Made by a program: the position numbers and the translations under genes. A stretch of DNA of 54,783 nucleotides from Baffinella frigidus (lineage: Eukaryota > Cryptophyceae > Cryptomonadales > Baffinellaceae): positions 1 to 54,783 of the forward strand of contig MU647486.1 of NCBI GenBank assembly GCA_026770585.1, in the 5' to 3' direction. The notes under the pieces were generated by a model. The model did not search any database. It worked only from the letters and a program-made list of their open reading frames with translations, and was not told where the DNA came from. How positions within the stretch are numbered: the stretch's first letter is position 1; every line of letters begins with the position of its first letter. Positions 1 through 8,486 of the stretch are shown one piece after another.

Positions 1-110
1 GATCTGGCCCCTAAGGCTCTGGGGAATTCTGAGAGCTGTCAACTTAAGGTGATTGTATCTTAAGTTGACAAATAAGACAGATCTTGCCCCTCAGGCTCTG
101 GGTAATTAAT
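1..110. repeat. Left-edge repeat with two direct copies
   Basis: A stretch near GATCTGGCCCCTAAGGCTCT (1-20) recurs as a close variant at about 80-100. Between them lies a hairpin (37-70). The core TCAACTTAAGG also occurs in the dispersed repeats at 12.9 and 13.6-13.7 kb, so this edge probably belongs to the same dispersed family. No coding potential beyond the end of the minus-strand gene at 60. Confidence 0.6.
37..70. terminator. 12-bp perfect hairpin at the 3' end of the first gene
   Basis: The arms TGTCAACTTAAG (37-48) and CTTAAGTTGACA (59-70) are perfect inverted repeats around a 10-nt loop. The hairpin overlaps the stop codon of the minus-strand gene ending at 60, so it could form at the end of that transcript, as hairpins do in some giant viruses. 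It may instead simply be part of the dispersed repeat found elsewhere in the window. Confidence 0.4.
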
Positions 111-386
111 TTCAATGCATTTGATAGCACCTTTGATGTCATGCGTGTTCAGTTTAGTCGCTTTCGAGGTTTCCAGTTCATCTTCGAGGCGCCAAAGAAA
201 CTTGGCTAAATCATTCCAACAATTTCTGTATCCAAGTATTGCTTCAAATTTGAGTCCGAGAACTCGCCATCTCGATGCTTCGTCAACCGAATGAATCATT
301 TGCATATCAGTCTGGTTTTGTTTAATATGGTTGTGAACCACGCACAATGCATTCTCAAGAAGTTGCTTTTCCCAGGTGTCGTCCAT
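60..386 (-). CDS. Small hypothetical protein
   Basis: An open frame of about 108 codons from the first ATG at 386 (a GTG 12 nt upstream is less likely). The product is mostly helical and charged, with Trp, Leu and Glu-rich segments and no recognised domain. A TATA-like sequence read on the minus strand at about 419-428 sits 35-40 nt upstream of the ATG, the spacing seen at other genes here. It is divergent from the membrane-protein gene at 529. Function unknown; the promoter and a size similar to the minus-strand gene at 2821-3213 are the main reasons to keep it. Confidence 0.5.
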   Translation of the reverse strand: MDDTWEKQLLENALCVVHNHIKQNQTDMQMIHSVDEASRWRVLGLKFEAILGYRNCWNDLAKFLWRLEDELETSKATKLNTHDIKGAIKCIEINYPEPEGQDLSYLST

Positions 387-528
387 GTCTATGTTCACTT
401 TGGTCGGTCATACAGTTCTAAATATATACCACTGTGTATTAAGGTTTCATTTGACATCGCGTGCATACATAGACGGGCATAGTATATATGCACTCTATTG
501 AATTACAGATATGTTTGGTGTGTAACAT
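387..528. promoter_or_regulatory. Divergent promoter region
   Basis: The space between two divergent genes holds a TATA-like element for each: TATATA near 419-428 for the minus-strand gene and TATATAT at 483-489 for the plus-strand gene. The second lies about 40 nt before the ATG at 529. Very short 5' leaders are implied. Confidence 0.5.
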
Positions 529-2046
529 ATGACTGAGTCAAAGAATAACCAATCTGGTCTGAAAGGATACTTTGGCCAAATTGGAACCCATCTGCGAGAC
601 CTAGCCGAAGGGATGATGGATAACCCTGTAATGACATGCAACGCGACTGTGTCGATGATCGTTTCTTTCATGGCACTTGTCATTTTTTGTCAGCAGAAAA
701 TGTCTGATATTGTCCTGTTCTCAGACGTGTCGTTTGTGAACTCAGATATGCAACTACCCGGGGAGGTGATGAAAACTGTAGCGGTAATTCCTGGAGCGGG
801 GTTTGTAGATGAAAGAATTTGCGATTACAGTGACCGGATGTGTGCTCTTGCACACCCCAGCGAGCTCCACCCAGGAACCGCTGGTGTTTTTGGTGGAGGG
901 TTCACCGCACTAAACCAAAACGAGTTCAGTGTTCCACACTTGCTATGTGTTGCGTTGTGGTTCACAACGCCAATCTCACTTTTCCTCCTCGCGAACGGGA
1001 CTTGGGATGTCTTTGAACAGTGGATGTGGTGGGGGTTGTATCTAATAATTTTTTTGTGGGATGTTTTTGGTCTTTTTGCCTTGATGCTCTTGAATTATAC
1101 TCCGATTTACAATAAGATCACTGTATTTGTCTACTTTATGTATAGTTTCCTACTGATCTACTCCGTACGTGAGACATGGAAGTTGAGGGATTCACCTCGA
1201 AAAAATGCGAATGACGAGAGGGGTATGATGGACAAGCGGTACCCTTCACGACTCGCGCCTGTGGTGCAAGGACACTCGGCCATCCCGACGTTTATGCAGA
1301 AGTTGGTGATTGGTAGTCCATCTAATACGTCGTATACGCTGACTACCGGTGACGCAGAGAACAGTCAAATTGTTGAGACAACTCCAGATCAAGACAATGT
1401 TGTTGATACAATTGACTCCGGTGCGCGTCAGGCACTGGCACCAGAAATAGTCACACACACATTCACACGGACCGTACTCTTGCTGTGTGAGTTCTTTTTC
1501 CTCGCCCCAATGATTTATGTGTCGGCATATGTTCTTGCAGAAGAGAGAGTCATCCCAATGGAAGTGCAGATGAGGTTCTGGCAGACGTCGCTAATGTTCG
1601 GTGCTGTGGTTCTGATCGAAAAATCCCGGAAGACACGTCTGAGCTATGTGACCGATACGGTGCTTTCTATGACGGGTTTTGTGAGTCTGTTGGCTGTGTC
1701 GTGGTTTTTATTCCCGGAGATTGTCCGATTTTACACTGGTATTCTTGACCATGGTGTTGAGGGTGTCGCGATACTGTACTCGAGTTTCCTCGTCTGTTAC
1801 GTCGTTGCGTGCGTCAACCTAATTGTGAGTATTATTTTCGTCATGTTCATTGGTAAGGACACCTCTAAGTTGATTGCGTTTCAGGAAATTGCCTCAGGGG
1901 GTGCACTCAAGACCGATGCAACCAGAGTGTTTCAACGTACCGTCACGGTTATGTACTGGTTCAATGGGTGTATGCTCTGTTCGGTTAAGATTTTGTTGCT
2001 GGTAGTTTTTGCGGGTCCTTGGTTGCATTCTGGTCACCATACCTGA
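529..2046 (+). CDS. Multi-pass membrane protein (about 9 spans)
   Basis: A 505-residue integral membrane protein of no family I can name. Hydrophobic segments lie near residues 35-55, 137-155, 168-189, 197-213, 316-336, 350-364, 378-396, 413-441 (possibly two) and 473-497. They are separated by a cysteine-containing lumenal or external loop (about 60-135) and a hydrophilic loop (214-315). It starts at the ATG 40 nt after a TATATAT box. About 350 nt downstream lies the capsid maturation protease, so an envelope or virion-membrane role is plausible but inferred. It is too long for a heliorhodopsin and I could not find a convincing retinal-lysine helix, so I do not call it a rhodopsin. Confidence 0.8.
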   Translation: MTESKNNQSGLKGYFGQIGTHLRDLAEGMMDNPVMTCNATVSMIVSFMALVIFCQQKMSDIVLFSDVSFVNSDMQLPGEVMKTVAVIPGAGFVDERICDYSDRMCALAHPSELHPGTAGVFGGGFTALNQNEFSVPHLLCVALWFTTPISLFLLANGTWDVFEQWMWWGLYLIIFLWDVFGLFALMLLNYTPIYNKITVFVYFMYSFLLIYSVRETWKLRDSPRKNANDERGMMDKRYPSRLAPVVQGHSAIPTFMQKLVIGSPSNTSYTLTTGDAENSQIVETTPDQDNVVDTIDSGARQALAPEIVTHTFTRTVLLLCEFFFLAPMIYVSAYVLAEERVIPMEVQMRFWQTSLMFGAVVLIEKSRKTRLSYVTDTVLSMTGFVSLLAVSWFLFPEIVRFYTGILDHGVEGVAILYSSFLVCYVVACVNLIVSIIFVMFIGKDTSKLIAFQEIASGGALKTDATRVFQRTVTVMYWFNGCMLCSVKILLLVVFAGPWLHSGHHT

Positions 2047-2052
2047 GTCAGT

Positions 2053-2064
2053 AAATACGTATTT
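2053..2064. terminator. Short palindrome after the membrane-protein gene
   Basis: AAATACGTATTT is a perfect 12-bp palindrome 6 nt after the TGA stop, followed by T-rich sequence. It could be a transcript end signal, but it has no loop and may be chance. Confidence 0.25.
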
Positions 2065-2114
2065 TTGTATTTTTATTAGTTGATGAGTGTGATAACTGCA
2101 ACCATGGCCTCTTT

Positions 2115-2312
2115 TCATGGTGTGTCTTGCATGTTCATTAGGTATTCACAGATTTCCTTAGATGATGTCATTGTACTGAGGATCGCATAGAAAACGACTA
2201 GTAGTGCGGTGGATGTAGCGTCCAGCTCGACGAAACGGATCAGACCGTAGGTACTGATGTGGGCTATTGTGAACATGCCCCCTATGACTAGTCTCTGTGA
2301 ATTGTGATGCAT
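2115..2312 (-). CDS. Small two-span membrane protein
   Basis: A 65-residue frame starting at ATG 2312. Two hydrophobic stretches (about residues 8-30 and 34-50) are joined by a short polar turn, and the tail is charged. It sits between the nine-span membrane protein and the capsid protease, convergent with the former and divergent from the latter. No family recognised. It is short, but composition and fit between neighbours favour a real gene. Confidence 0.45.
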   Translation of the reverse strand: MHHNSQRLVIGGMFTIAHISTYGLIRFVELDATSTALLVVFYAILSTMTSSKEICEYLMNMQDTP

Positions 2313-2337
2313 ATGTGGGAATCAACTGCCATACTTG

Positions 2338-2356
2338 TTAAATATTATATATATGT
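2338..2356 (+). promoter_or_regulatory. TATA element of the capsid protease gene
   Basis: An AT-rich run with TATATATATG lies 36-50 nt upstream of the ATG at 2392. It decides the start: the in-frame ATG at 2353 falls inside the TATA run, so 2392 is preferred. The spacing matches the genes at 529 and 39766. Confidence 0.5.
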
Positions 2357-2391
2357 GTTGTGTAGAAAAAGAAGGTGATATCAACAGGGCC

Positions 2392-2805
2392 ATGTTTGTG
2401 TGGGGTACGGCAAACCCTATTGGTGAAAATGATGGGTATGATGGAATGTATTTCACAGGGGGTGAGATCAACGATATGGTCCTGGATAGAACGCTAGTGG
2501 GGCTCCCTGTCAAGGTCGAACATAAGGGTGACCATGTAGGTCATATTGTGTCCGCTTGGCAACATTCGGGGCGTCTCGATTTGCTCCTCAATATAGATGA
2601 AACAAGTCAGCGTATGGAAACAGCTGTTGCCTCTCATTTTGTACAGGGGAATGTGTGTAAGGACCTGTCACTTGGATATACGGTGGGGGTGCAACAGTCT
2701 GCCGATGGTGGTATTTCTACTGGAAAAAAACAGGTGTCAGAGGTGTCTATCGTGAAGCGAGGTGCTCGTGAGAATTGTCATATACACGCGTTTTTTGGTA
2801 CGTGA
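2392..2805 (+). CDS. Capsid maturation (prohead) serine protease, HK97/herpes type
   Basis: A 137-residue protein with the compact layout of prohead proteases (S78-like) and herpesvirus assemblins. Seen: LPVKVEHKGDHVGHI (residues 38-52) carries the likely catalytic His44 followed by a V-G-x-I strand; KDLSLGYTVG (90-99) carries the likely nucleophile Ser93, matching the family's LSIG/LSLG block; SEVSIVKRGAREN (116-128) matches the following E-V-S-L strand. Known: such enzymes cleave the internal scaffold during capsid maturation in tailed phages, herpesviruses and mirusviruses. Inferred: a Duplodnaviria-type virus gene, probably mirusvirus-like. It is short but seems complete and intact. An alternative is a phage-derived or domesticated protease. 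No scaffold or major capsid protein was recognised nearby. Confidence 0.8.
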   Translation: MFVWGTANPIGENDGYDGMYFTGGEINDMVLDRTLVGLPVKVEHKGDHVGHIVSAWQHSGRLDLLLNIDETSQRMETAVASHFVQGNVCKDLSLGYTVGVQQSADGGISTGKKQVSEVSIVKRGARENCHIHAFFGT

Positions 2806-2820
2806 TTTACTGTGTTACTA

Positions 2821-3213
2821 TCAGACCCTTTCTGTCACCGTGTCCTTGCAAGTCTGCTGCACGGTCGCTACATTCTTCCAAAACACACAATCTATTAAGC
2901 CTAGTGTATGAAATAAATGTTCCATGGGAGGATGATGTTGTTTTGTGTAATCTATTCTTGAAGGGAATTGAGTTGTCATCTGAAAATTCTCGCTCATTGA
3001 ATCAATGTATTCATCAAGTGGCTTGGACACTTTAAATGCCAAACATAACCAACAAGCCCACATCAAATTATCTAGATTTGCACATAGATCCTTCTGTCTG
3101 GTCTGGAATTCTTCCAAGAAGTCGTCCACGTGTAGGTGTTGACCCATCGGCTTGATCTTATCTATGACTTCAATGATAAAGTGCAATCTGGAATCCTGTT
3201 TATATGAATCCAT
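2821..3213 (-). CDS. Hypothetical protein, 130 aa
   Basis: A complete frame from ATG 3213, convergent with the protease gene and only 15 nt from it. The product is acidic to neutral and helical, with several Cys, Trp and His residues in the middle and C-terminal half. No domain recognised. The tight packing against the protease fits a compact virus-like gene cluster. Confidence 0.5.
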   Translation of the reverse strand: MDSYKQDSRLHFIIEVIDKIKPMGQHLHVDDFLEEFQTRQKDLCANLDNLMWACWLCLAFKVSKPLDEYIDSMSENFQMTTQFPSRIDYTKQHHPPMEHLFHTLGLIDCVFWKNVATVQQTCKDTVTERV

Positions 3214-3268
3214 CTTCCCAAATTACGACAAAACCCCTCAAATACTACACGCTGATGGACGGTCTATA

Positions 3269-3850
3269 TCAAACCACTTCTGCACCAAAGCCTTGGTCGA
3301 TCAACTCACACACCTCCTCACAACCCCATTCTACAACGTCAAACTTGTCATCGGTGTCCTCTGAATCCGAATCACTTCTTGGGTCGAGGTTGGATGATGT
3401 CATGGACATCGATTCATCGGAAATTTCATCTGCATCTGCCTCCTCTTCCTCCTCTGCCTCTTCCTCTGCCTCTTCCTCTTCCTCTTCCTCTTCCTCTTCC
3501 TCTTCCTCTTCCTCTTCCTCTTCCTCTTCCTCTGACATTTCCTGGCTGTGAAACTCGTCGTCAGCAGGTTCGGTGTCTGGGTTACTGGGAGACTCTTCAT
3601 CTGATTGATCGTCGGCACCGTCATCGTTTTCACTGTCATCTTCATCGTCATCTTCATCCTGATTCTGTGTGATAACACCAAGAGCCATGATGCGACGCTT
3701 TTTCCTCCTGTGGTCAAGTTCAATCTCCATGTCGATGATATTAGCTGTTTCGCGAACGATGCTCGAATTCTCCGTGGCGTTTTCCCAAGCCATTATTGAT
3801 GCGATACGTGCTGCTACTTGGGTTGCAGCGCGACGCATTGGGCGTCCCAT
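3269..3850 (-). CDS. Highly acidic, low-complexity protein
   Basis: The frame is open from upstream of 3892, but the first in-frame ATG is at 3850, giving about 193 residues. The N-terminal third is Arg/Ala-rich and helical with a basic patch (RRKKRR, a possible nuclear localisation signal). The rest is acidic: an Asp/Glu/Asn stretch, a run of more than 20 Glu encoded by a CCTCTT repeat on the plus strand, then Ser/Asp-rich sequence ending in a hydrophobic tail. Acidic low-complexity proteins are common in chromatin and large-virus proteomes. A scaffold role next to the protease is possible but unsupported. Confidence 0.6.
   Translation of the reverse strand: MGRPMRRAATQVAARIASIMAWENATENSSIVRETANIIDMEIELDHRRKKRRIMALGVITQNQDEDDDEDDSENDDGADDQSDEESPSNPDTEPADDEFHSQEMSEEEEEEEEEEEEEEEEEEEEEAEEEAEEEEEADADEISDESMSMTSSNLDPRSDSDSEDTDDKFDVVEWGCEEVCELIDQGFGAEVV
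3438..3534. repeat. CCTCTT hexanucleotide repeat
   Basis: Nearly uninterrupted CCTCTT units inside the acidic-protein gene. They encode poly-Glu on the minus strand and create spurious Leu/Pro and Ser-rich frames on the others. Confidence 0.9.
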
Positions 3851-3939
3851 ACGGGTCAGCAATGGCGCATTGGGGGAGGGTACATCTTCCACAGCAACAC
3901 GATGGTGGTACAGATGGCTATGGTGGTGGGCTTGTGCCT

Positions 3940-4330
3940 ATGGTGTGGTAGTAGTAGTAGTAGTAGTAGTGCTCGTGTGCGGTAGTAGTAGTAGTGCTCG
4001 TGTGTGGTAGGGTCGTGTTACCGTCGTGGTAGTGTGGGGTGTGTCGTGTGTCGTGTGTGGTGGTGGTGGTGTGTTACAATACACGCAGAACAACACAACG
4101 CTGTGTGGTCTACATCGGACTTCGAACTCGTTTGCGTTTATTGGATCACATGTCTGCCACCACCACCACCACCACCCCACTCACTCACGTGTCTGCTACC
4201 ACCACCACCACCACCCCGCTCACTCACGTCTCTGCCACCACCACCACCACCACCCCACTCACTCACGTGTCTGCTGCTACCACCACCCCGCTCGCGGGGT
4301 GTCTGCCACCACCCCGCTCACGAGTCGCGT
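3940..4330. repeat. Trinucleotide repeats and a CACC-rich minisatellite
   Basis: GTA/TAG runs (3948-4000) are followed by GTGGT-rich sequence. Between about 4157 and 4320 comes a minisatellite of roughly 45-50 bp units, each a run of CCA/CAC triplets followed by CCGCTCACTCACGTGTCTGC or a close variant. It separates the acidic gene from the ankyrin gene, whose last codons run into it. No gene is seen at 3900-4260. Confidence 0.85.
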
Positions 4331-5042
4331 CGTAGAACTTCATGATCATGTCCACCACCCCCGTGTCGAGCGACGAGAACAACGACTCGTCTCCCAGCCG
4401 ATTCACAATGCCCATACCAAACGCCACACACTTTGCGCGCTCTACAGCTCTCTCGTTGAATATCTCGACAATGGGCCATCTTTGCAAGCCCACGGCCATC
4501 TGCATGAGCGTCTGCTCATGCTGCACCACGGCGTCGACGTTGACATCCTCCATCTGCATCAAAAGCTCTGCGACGCTGACGCTGCGCCATCGGATAGCAT
4601 TGCACATCACGGACCGCACCATCTCGTCTTCGTAACTGCTTCTCTTGCGAGGCACAGGCAACGTGCGCGACAGCAGCATCTGTACCATTTCAAGATGGTT
4701 GCGCGATGCCGCAAAGTGCAGCGGTGTAATTCCAAACGACGTCTGTTTCCACATGTCGGCGCCGTGGTCGAGCAGTAAAGAGGCACACTCCTTGCTGCCG
4801 TGCAGCGCTGCGCTGTGCAACACTGTCCAGCCGAGGTTGTCGACACACGTCACGACTGCACCATTCTGTAGAAGAAGCTGTGCCACAGCAAAGTGATTGG
4901 GTAGCACCGCTTCAAACAGCGCTGTGCGGTCGAACGAACCCGAAAGCTGTTCCATAGCCTTACCCATCCGCAGACAGCGCCGCACATTCTCAAGGTTGCC
5001 AAAGCGCGCTGATAGGAAAAGCCGTGGGTAGATGTCTTCCAT
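4263..5042 (-). CDS. Ankyrin-repeat protein (259 aa)
   Basis: Starts at ATG 5042; upstream in-frame sequence is repeat-derived and ignored. Ankyrin repeats span about residues 5-140, with clear units such as DNLGWTVLHSAALHG and FGITPLHFAASRNHLEMV, each with the A/LLL-x-x-GA loop. The C-terminal 100 residues are helical and not clearly ankyrin. Ankyrin repeats mediate protein binding and are expanded in many protists and large DNA viruses, so the target cannot be named. It is divergent from a second ankyrin gene at 5402. The last dozen codons come from the adjoining minisatellite, so the C-terminus may vary between isolates. Confidence 0.88.
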   Translation of the reverse strand: MEDIYPRLFLSARFGNLENVRRCLRMGKAMEQLSGSFDRTALFEAVLPNHFAVAQLLLQNGAVVTCVDNLGWTVLHSAALHGSKECASLLLDHGADMWKQTSFGITPLHFAASRNHLEMVQMLLSRTLPVPRKRSSYEDEMVRSVMCNAIRWRSVSVAELLMQMEDVNVDAVVQHEQTLMQMAVGLQRWPIVEIFNERAVERAKCVAFGMGIVNRLGDESLFSSLDTGVVDMIMKFYDATRERGGGRHPASGVVVAADT

Positions 5043-5401
5043 TGTGCGAGACCACCACCACCACAACAACAGCCAAGTTAGCGCGTGTCTGCTGGCAGCT
5101 CCCGTGTGTGAAGCAAAGCACCCGCTCAACCACGGTTGCTTAATCGTGTAGGTTAATAATACGTAACACGTATTATAATATCACCCAACTACCCGAGACA
5201 GTGGAAGACGACACCACGGGCCTATCATACATAACAGGTGTTGTTTGGACACGGTTCGTGTAACTTTGCAACTTGCACACACACACACACACACACACAC
5301 ACGGACCGCCACGACGCCAACTCAGACGACAGTGAGTAACCTCTGTTGTCGTGACCGTATTTAAACAGTCCAATTGGTCCACGAAGCCGAAGCACCGTTC
5401 G
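5043..5401. promoter_or_regulatory. Divergent promoter between two ankyrin genes
   Basis: A 359-bp gene-free spacer. It holds AATACGTAACACGTATT (about 5158-5174), a partial relative of the ACACGT palindromes at 26 and 31 kb. A CA dinucleotide run lies at about 5276-5301. A GTATTTAAAC element near 5358 lies about 40 nt before the ATG at 5402. CCA-rich sequence lies next to the minus-strand start. Confidence 0.45.
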
Positions 5402-6718
5402 ATGCAACAACCTGGAATCGATCCTGACGACATCTTGCAGCGCGTGTTCGAAAGCATCAACCATCAGTTGCGCACTCGTGGAAACCTTGGTAAAATAACC
5501 GAGATTATCAACCAGTATGATGCAACAGACCCACCTGGAGGACCGTTCGATATCAATATGGGATACGATGGCTTGGACTCTGCGACGCTGCTGCAGCTTG
5601 CAATTTGCCACGGCCAGCTCGAATATTTAAACTGGTTGATTGAGAACGGGGCCAAGCCATGGCGTGTCAACGAGCACAGGGAAACAGCGCTCCACGTGGC
5701 TATTACAGAGGAGATATTACCTGACGAGGTGAGCACCAAGATCAATAAAGGGACGTTGAATAGAGCAGTGGCCATTGTGTCCATTCTGCTGCAACACAAC
5801 GAGAACCGTGCGCCCAGCGCGGTTTACGACGGCGCCCGGCCAGTATGGGCCAAGCGCAACCGGTGGGGGCTGAGCCCCTTGGACTACGCAGCAAAAATGG
5901 GTGGTGCCGAAGTGCTCAAGTTGTTCATTTCAAAGGGGGCTGTATTCAACGGACCCATGTTCACTACACAGTACGGCGAGATCCCAGATGAGCTGACAGG
6001 GACGTTGACGGGTTTGCCGGGCACCACACCACCACGTGCAGACAGCATGTTCACCCGATTCGGGAACTCGTTACTGCACCAATCAATCCAGTATGGTAAT
6101 CACGACGCATTCGACATCCTCATGCAAGACGGTGCGAACACATCTGTCTATGACGCAAAAGGAGAGACGCCTCTTACGTGTGCTATTGTCTATGGTAATT
6201 GGAAGGCGGTACATGCCTTGGTAGCATCTGGGGCTGTTGACGTATTGCAGCAGCACGGTAGGGTGTTTGAATACCTCGCACCAGTTGGCAGTGGCGACCA
6301 GTTTGTCCCACACCAAGCGCCACAATATCAGTTTGATGGGTTGACTGTACGGCATTGTCTGGCGTCGTGTCACAGCTACACTGAGGACCCCGTCGTGTTA
6401 GACATACTGGCACTGCTAGTCAACGCGGGTGCTGATGTGAGGGCCAAAACCAGCGATGGGTATACCGCGTTCGACCTGTGTAACCAAACGTGTTTCCAGT
6501 CGTTGCCGATGGCGCTTGAGATAAAGAGGCTGGAACGGGTGACCCCGTGGAGTGCAGCCTTCAAGAAGCTGAGGAAAGACTCTGTGATAATGTCGCTAAA
6601 GCATGATTCAATCAAGAAGTCGTTATTCAGAACTCTCCCAGACGAACTCATGAGATGGTTCTTGGATGACATGGACAATCACGACGTCGCTGGCACCACC
6701 GTCGGCCCGGTGACTTGA
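5402..6718 (+). CDS. Ankyrin-repeat protein (438 aa)
   Basis: First ATG at 5402; an upstream GTG is not used as a start here because a TATTTAA element sits between. Ankyrin units: ATLLQLAICHGQLEYLNWLI (about residues 60-80), then LSPLDYAAKMGGAEVLKLFI, GNSLLHQSIQYGNHDAFDIL, GETPLTCAIVYGNWKAVHAL and a late DGYTAFDLCNQ unit. The spacing between units is irregular, with inserted loops. The last 60 residues (about 380-438), ending in PDELMRWFLDD, resemble the short C-terminal helical modules after viral ankyrin arrays, but I do not see a firm F-box. The divergent partner is also an ankyrin protein. Confidence 0.88.
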   Translation: MQQPGIDPDDILQRVFESINHQLRTRGNLGKITEIINQYDATDPPGGPFDINMGYDGLDSATLLQLAICHGQLEYLNWLIENGAKPWRVNEHRETALHVAITEEILPDEVSTKINKGTLNRAVAIVSILLQHNENRAPSAVYDGARPVWAKRNRWGLSPLDYAAKMGGAEVLKLFISKGAVFNGPMFTTQYGEIPDELTGTLTGLPGTTPPRADSMFTRFGNSLLHQSIQYGNHDAFDILMQDGANTSVYDAKGETPLTCAIVYGNWKAVHALVASGAVDVLQQHGRVFEYLAPVGSGDQFVPHQAPQYQFDGLTVRHCLASCHSYTEDPVVLDILALLVNAGADVRAKTSDGYTAFDLCNQTCFQSLPMALEIKRLERVTPWSAAFKKLRKDSVIMSLKHDSIKKSLFRTLPDELMRWFLDDMDNHDVAGTTVGPVT

Positions 6719-6782
6719 CCAGCAGCAGCAGCAGGAGCAGCAGCAGCAGGAGCAGCAGGAGCAGGAGCAGCAGCAGCAGCAG
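6718..6782. repeat. AGC/AGG trinucleotide repeat
   Basis: A CAG/AGC-type microsatellite immediately after the ankyrin gene stop. It is the last GC-rich sequence before the AT-rich insert that begins at about 6.9 kb. Confidence 0.85.
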
Positions 6783-6897
6783 TACCCCCGCGAGCGGGTT
6801 GGGCTGGCGTCTCATCGCTGCTCGTGCCTCTCAGAGCCTGGTTGATCCTAGTACGAGCACATTTGTGCTGCGGTGCATTACGGTCACTACCGTCTGG

Positions 6898-7079
6898 GTT
6901 GATAAAACATTAAGAAAAGAATATTTAATAGAAGATAATTATTTTCAAGGTATTCCTAAAGATGAATGCGAAGAAATACAAAAAAATTAAATATCAGAAA
7001 ATGGAAGAATAGATGAGTATCAACGCAATTATAAAAGATATATATTAAAGGCTTCTGACAATGCTGAACGGTTAGCCTA
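6898..7079 (+). pseudogene. Coding relic with in-frame stop
   Basis: One frame reads through an ordinary-looking, charged AT-rich protein segment (for example KEYLIEDNYFQG and IDEYQRNYKRYILKASDN), broken by a TAA at about 6988 and ended by a TAA at 7077. The 5' part is missing. Base composition changes sharply here from about half GC to strongly AT-rich. No family recognised. Confidence 0.35.
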
Positions 7080-7479
7080 AATGTAGATAGTTATAATATA
7101 CATATCTTATTTTGTGAATGGTTGATACTGTGGATATGTAGGCAACATATCATTTTTAATATCAATTAAGTTTTTGCTCAGTTAATTTTTAACATTATGT
7201 TACTGAGCATAAAGAGAATAAAGGTCATCCGTTTGGTGTGAAAATAAAAAACTATAATTTAAATATTTATTTCCTTCAATACATTGTTCAGCCAATTTGT
7301 AATATTCATCTTCTTCTATCAAATATTTCATAGTAATCAAAGAATTACGATATTTTTAATCATCAGTTTCTGTAATAAGTTTCATCATTTTAAACGACAA
7401 AGAAAACCTTGTGAAAAGTGTAATACATGTTAATAATAGAATTCAAATAAATGTGTATCATTTTAAAAAATTAATATTT
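7080..7479. other. AT-rich spacer without recognisable genes
   Basis: No credible coding frame, RNA gene or repeat seen in this stretch on either strand. Confidence 0.5.
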
Positions 7480-7652
7480 CACGTGAAGTTGACTAATTAA
7501 AGTAGAGTAAAATTAATACTATTTAAACGTGCCTGTTTCAAAATTCAATTTTTGTAAAAAGTCATTTTCTGTGGGCGACTCAAAATGATTTATACAACAA
7601 TCAAATGTTAATCTTTGTTAACATTAGAAAATCGAGGTTGAGTAATTTTAGT
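7480..7652 (+). repeat. Left terminal inverted repeat
   Basis: About 173 bp, matching the reverse complement of 8702-8913 over most of its length. The right arm carries an insertion of about 30 bp near its outer end. Confidence 0.8.
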
Positions 7653-8046
7653 GTCCTGGATTAACATTTCATCTCAGGAAACTGTCTTAGTCTATTTCAT
7701 TCATGCGTCCTGGATTAAGGCCAGTTAATATCGTTGGAAGAAATATTTTTATATCCTTGTTTACTACAGGTCACGCTTGCTTTTACCAGACATTCATGCT
7801 CCTCGGTCTCCAAATTTGAAATAACGCCCTACAAATTGAACAAGTGTCCGAAACACACAACAATACATGTAGCGATCCGAAGACGGGTAGTTCGTCGGAT
7901 TTTGAAACATTCTGACGATCTGTCAAAATATGGGTAATATTTTGATAGCCCGTCAGAATTTTGTCAGCATTCCATTTTTTCGCCAATGCTGACAAACCGA
8001 CAAAGAAGTATTAGACACACATGTCACATGGGCGTTTTTGATTTGC

Positions 8047-8220
8047 AAGTGGCGCGGGCAGGGCCAATGGGTGCCGTGCCCACGGGCTCCCTTCGGGGGG
8101 GGTGTGGGCCCCTTTGGCGCAGGGGCGTGGGCCCCTTGGGCGCAGGGGCGTGGGCCCCTTCGGCCCTCGTGGGCCCACGGCCATGGACCCATGACCCTTT
8201 TGAGTCACCCGCGCCACCAG
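8047..8220. repeat. GC-rich island with short tandem units
   Basis: Within the AT-rich element sits about 170 bp of very GC-rich DNA. It contains repeats of GGGCCCCTT-GGCGCAGGGGCGT type, 23-26 bp each, bounded by short inverted repeats TGGCGCGGG and CCCGCGCCA. Frames on both strands encode only Gly/Pro/Arg low complexity. It is not coding in my view. Confidence 0.7.
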
Positions 8221-8486
8221 AAAACTGCATGTGCGTCCTTCTAAACACGTTTGAATGCTTTTAAAGAGTCACGGACTGCCCTTTCAATTTGGGTTTGGAA
8301 GAGAAACCAACGTTTCACATCGAAATCGAAATCCATTTAAAACTGATTCCTGGTATGAATTTCCTATTTTAAAAGCATCAAAAACATTCTTTTCTGGCGC
8401 TAGAAAGGAAACTGTCTTAGTCTGCTTATGATTATTTATATAAAAAATAGAAGTTGACATATGTTAACTTTTGCCATTCACTTTCG

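Noticed and set aside
529-2046. Heliorhodopsin (known in mirusviruses)
   Set aside because: Too long, about nine rather than seven spans, and no convincing retinal-binding lysine in a final helix.
4026-4778. Long plus-strand His/Pro-rich frame
   Set aside because: Produced by CCA/CAC repeats and by the antisense of the ankyrin gene.
6837-6848. CCTGGTTGATCC, identical to part of the start of eukaryotic SSU rRNA
   Set aside because: Only 12 nt match; the following sequence does not continue as 18S rRNA and lies in or near a repeat/coding relic.
8041-8260. Gly/Pro/Arg-rich frames in the GC island
   Set aside because: Open on most frames because of low-complexity GC-rich repeats; no start context or homology.
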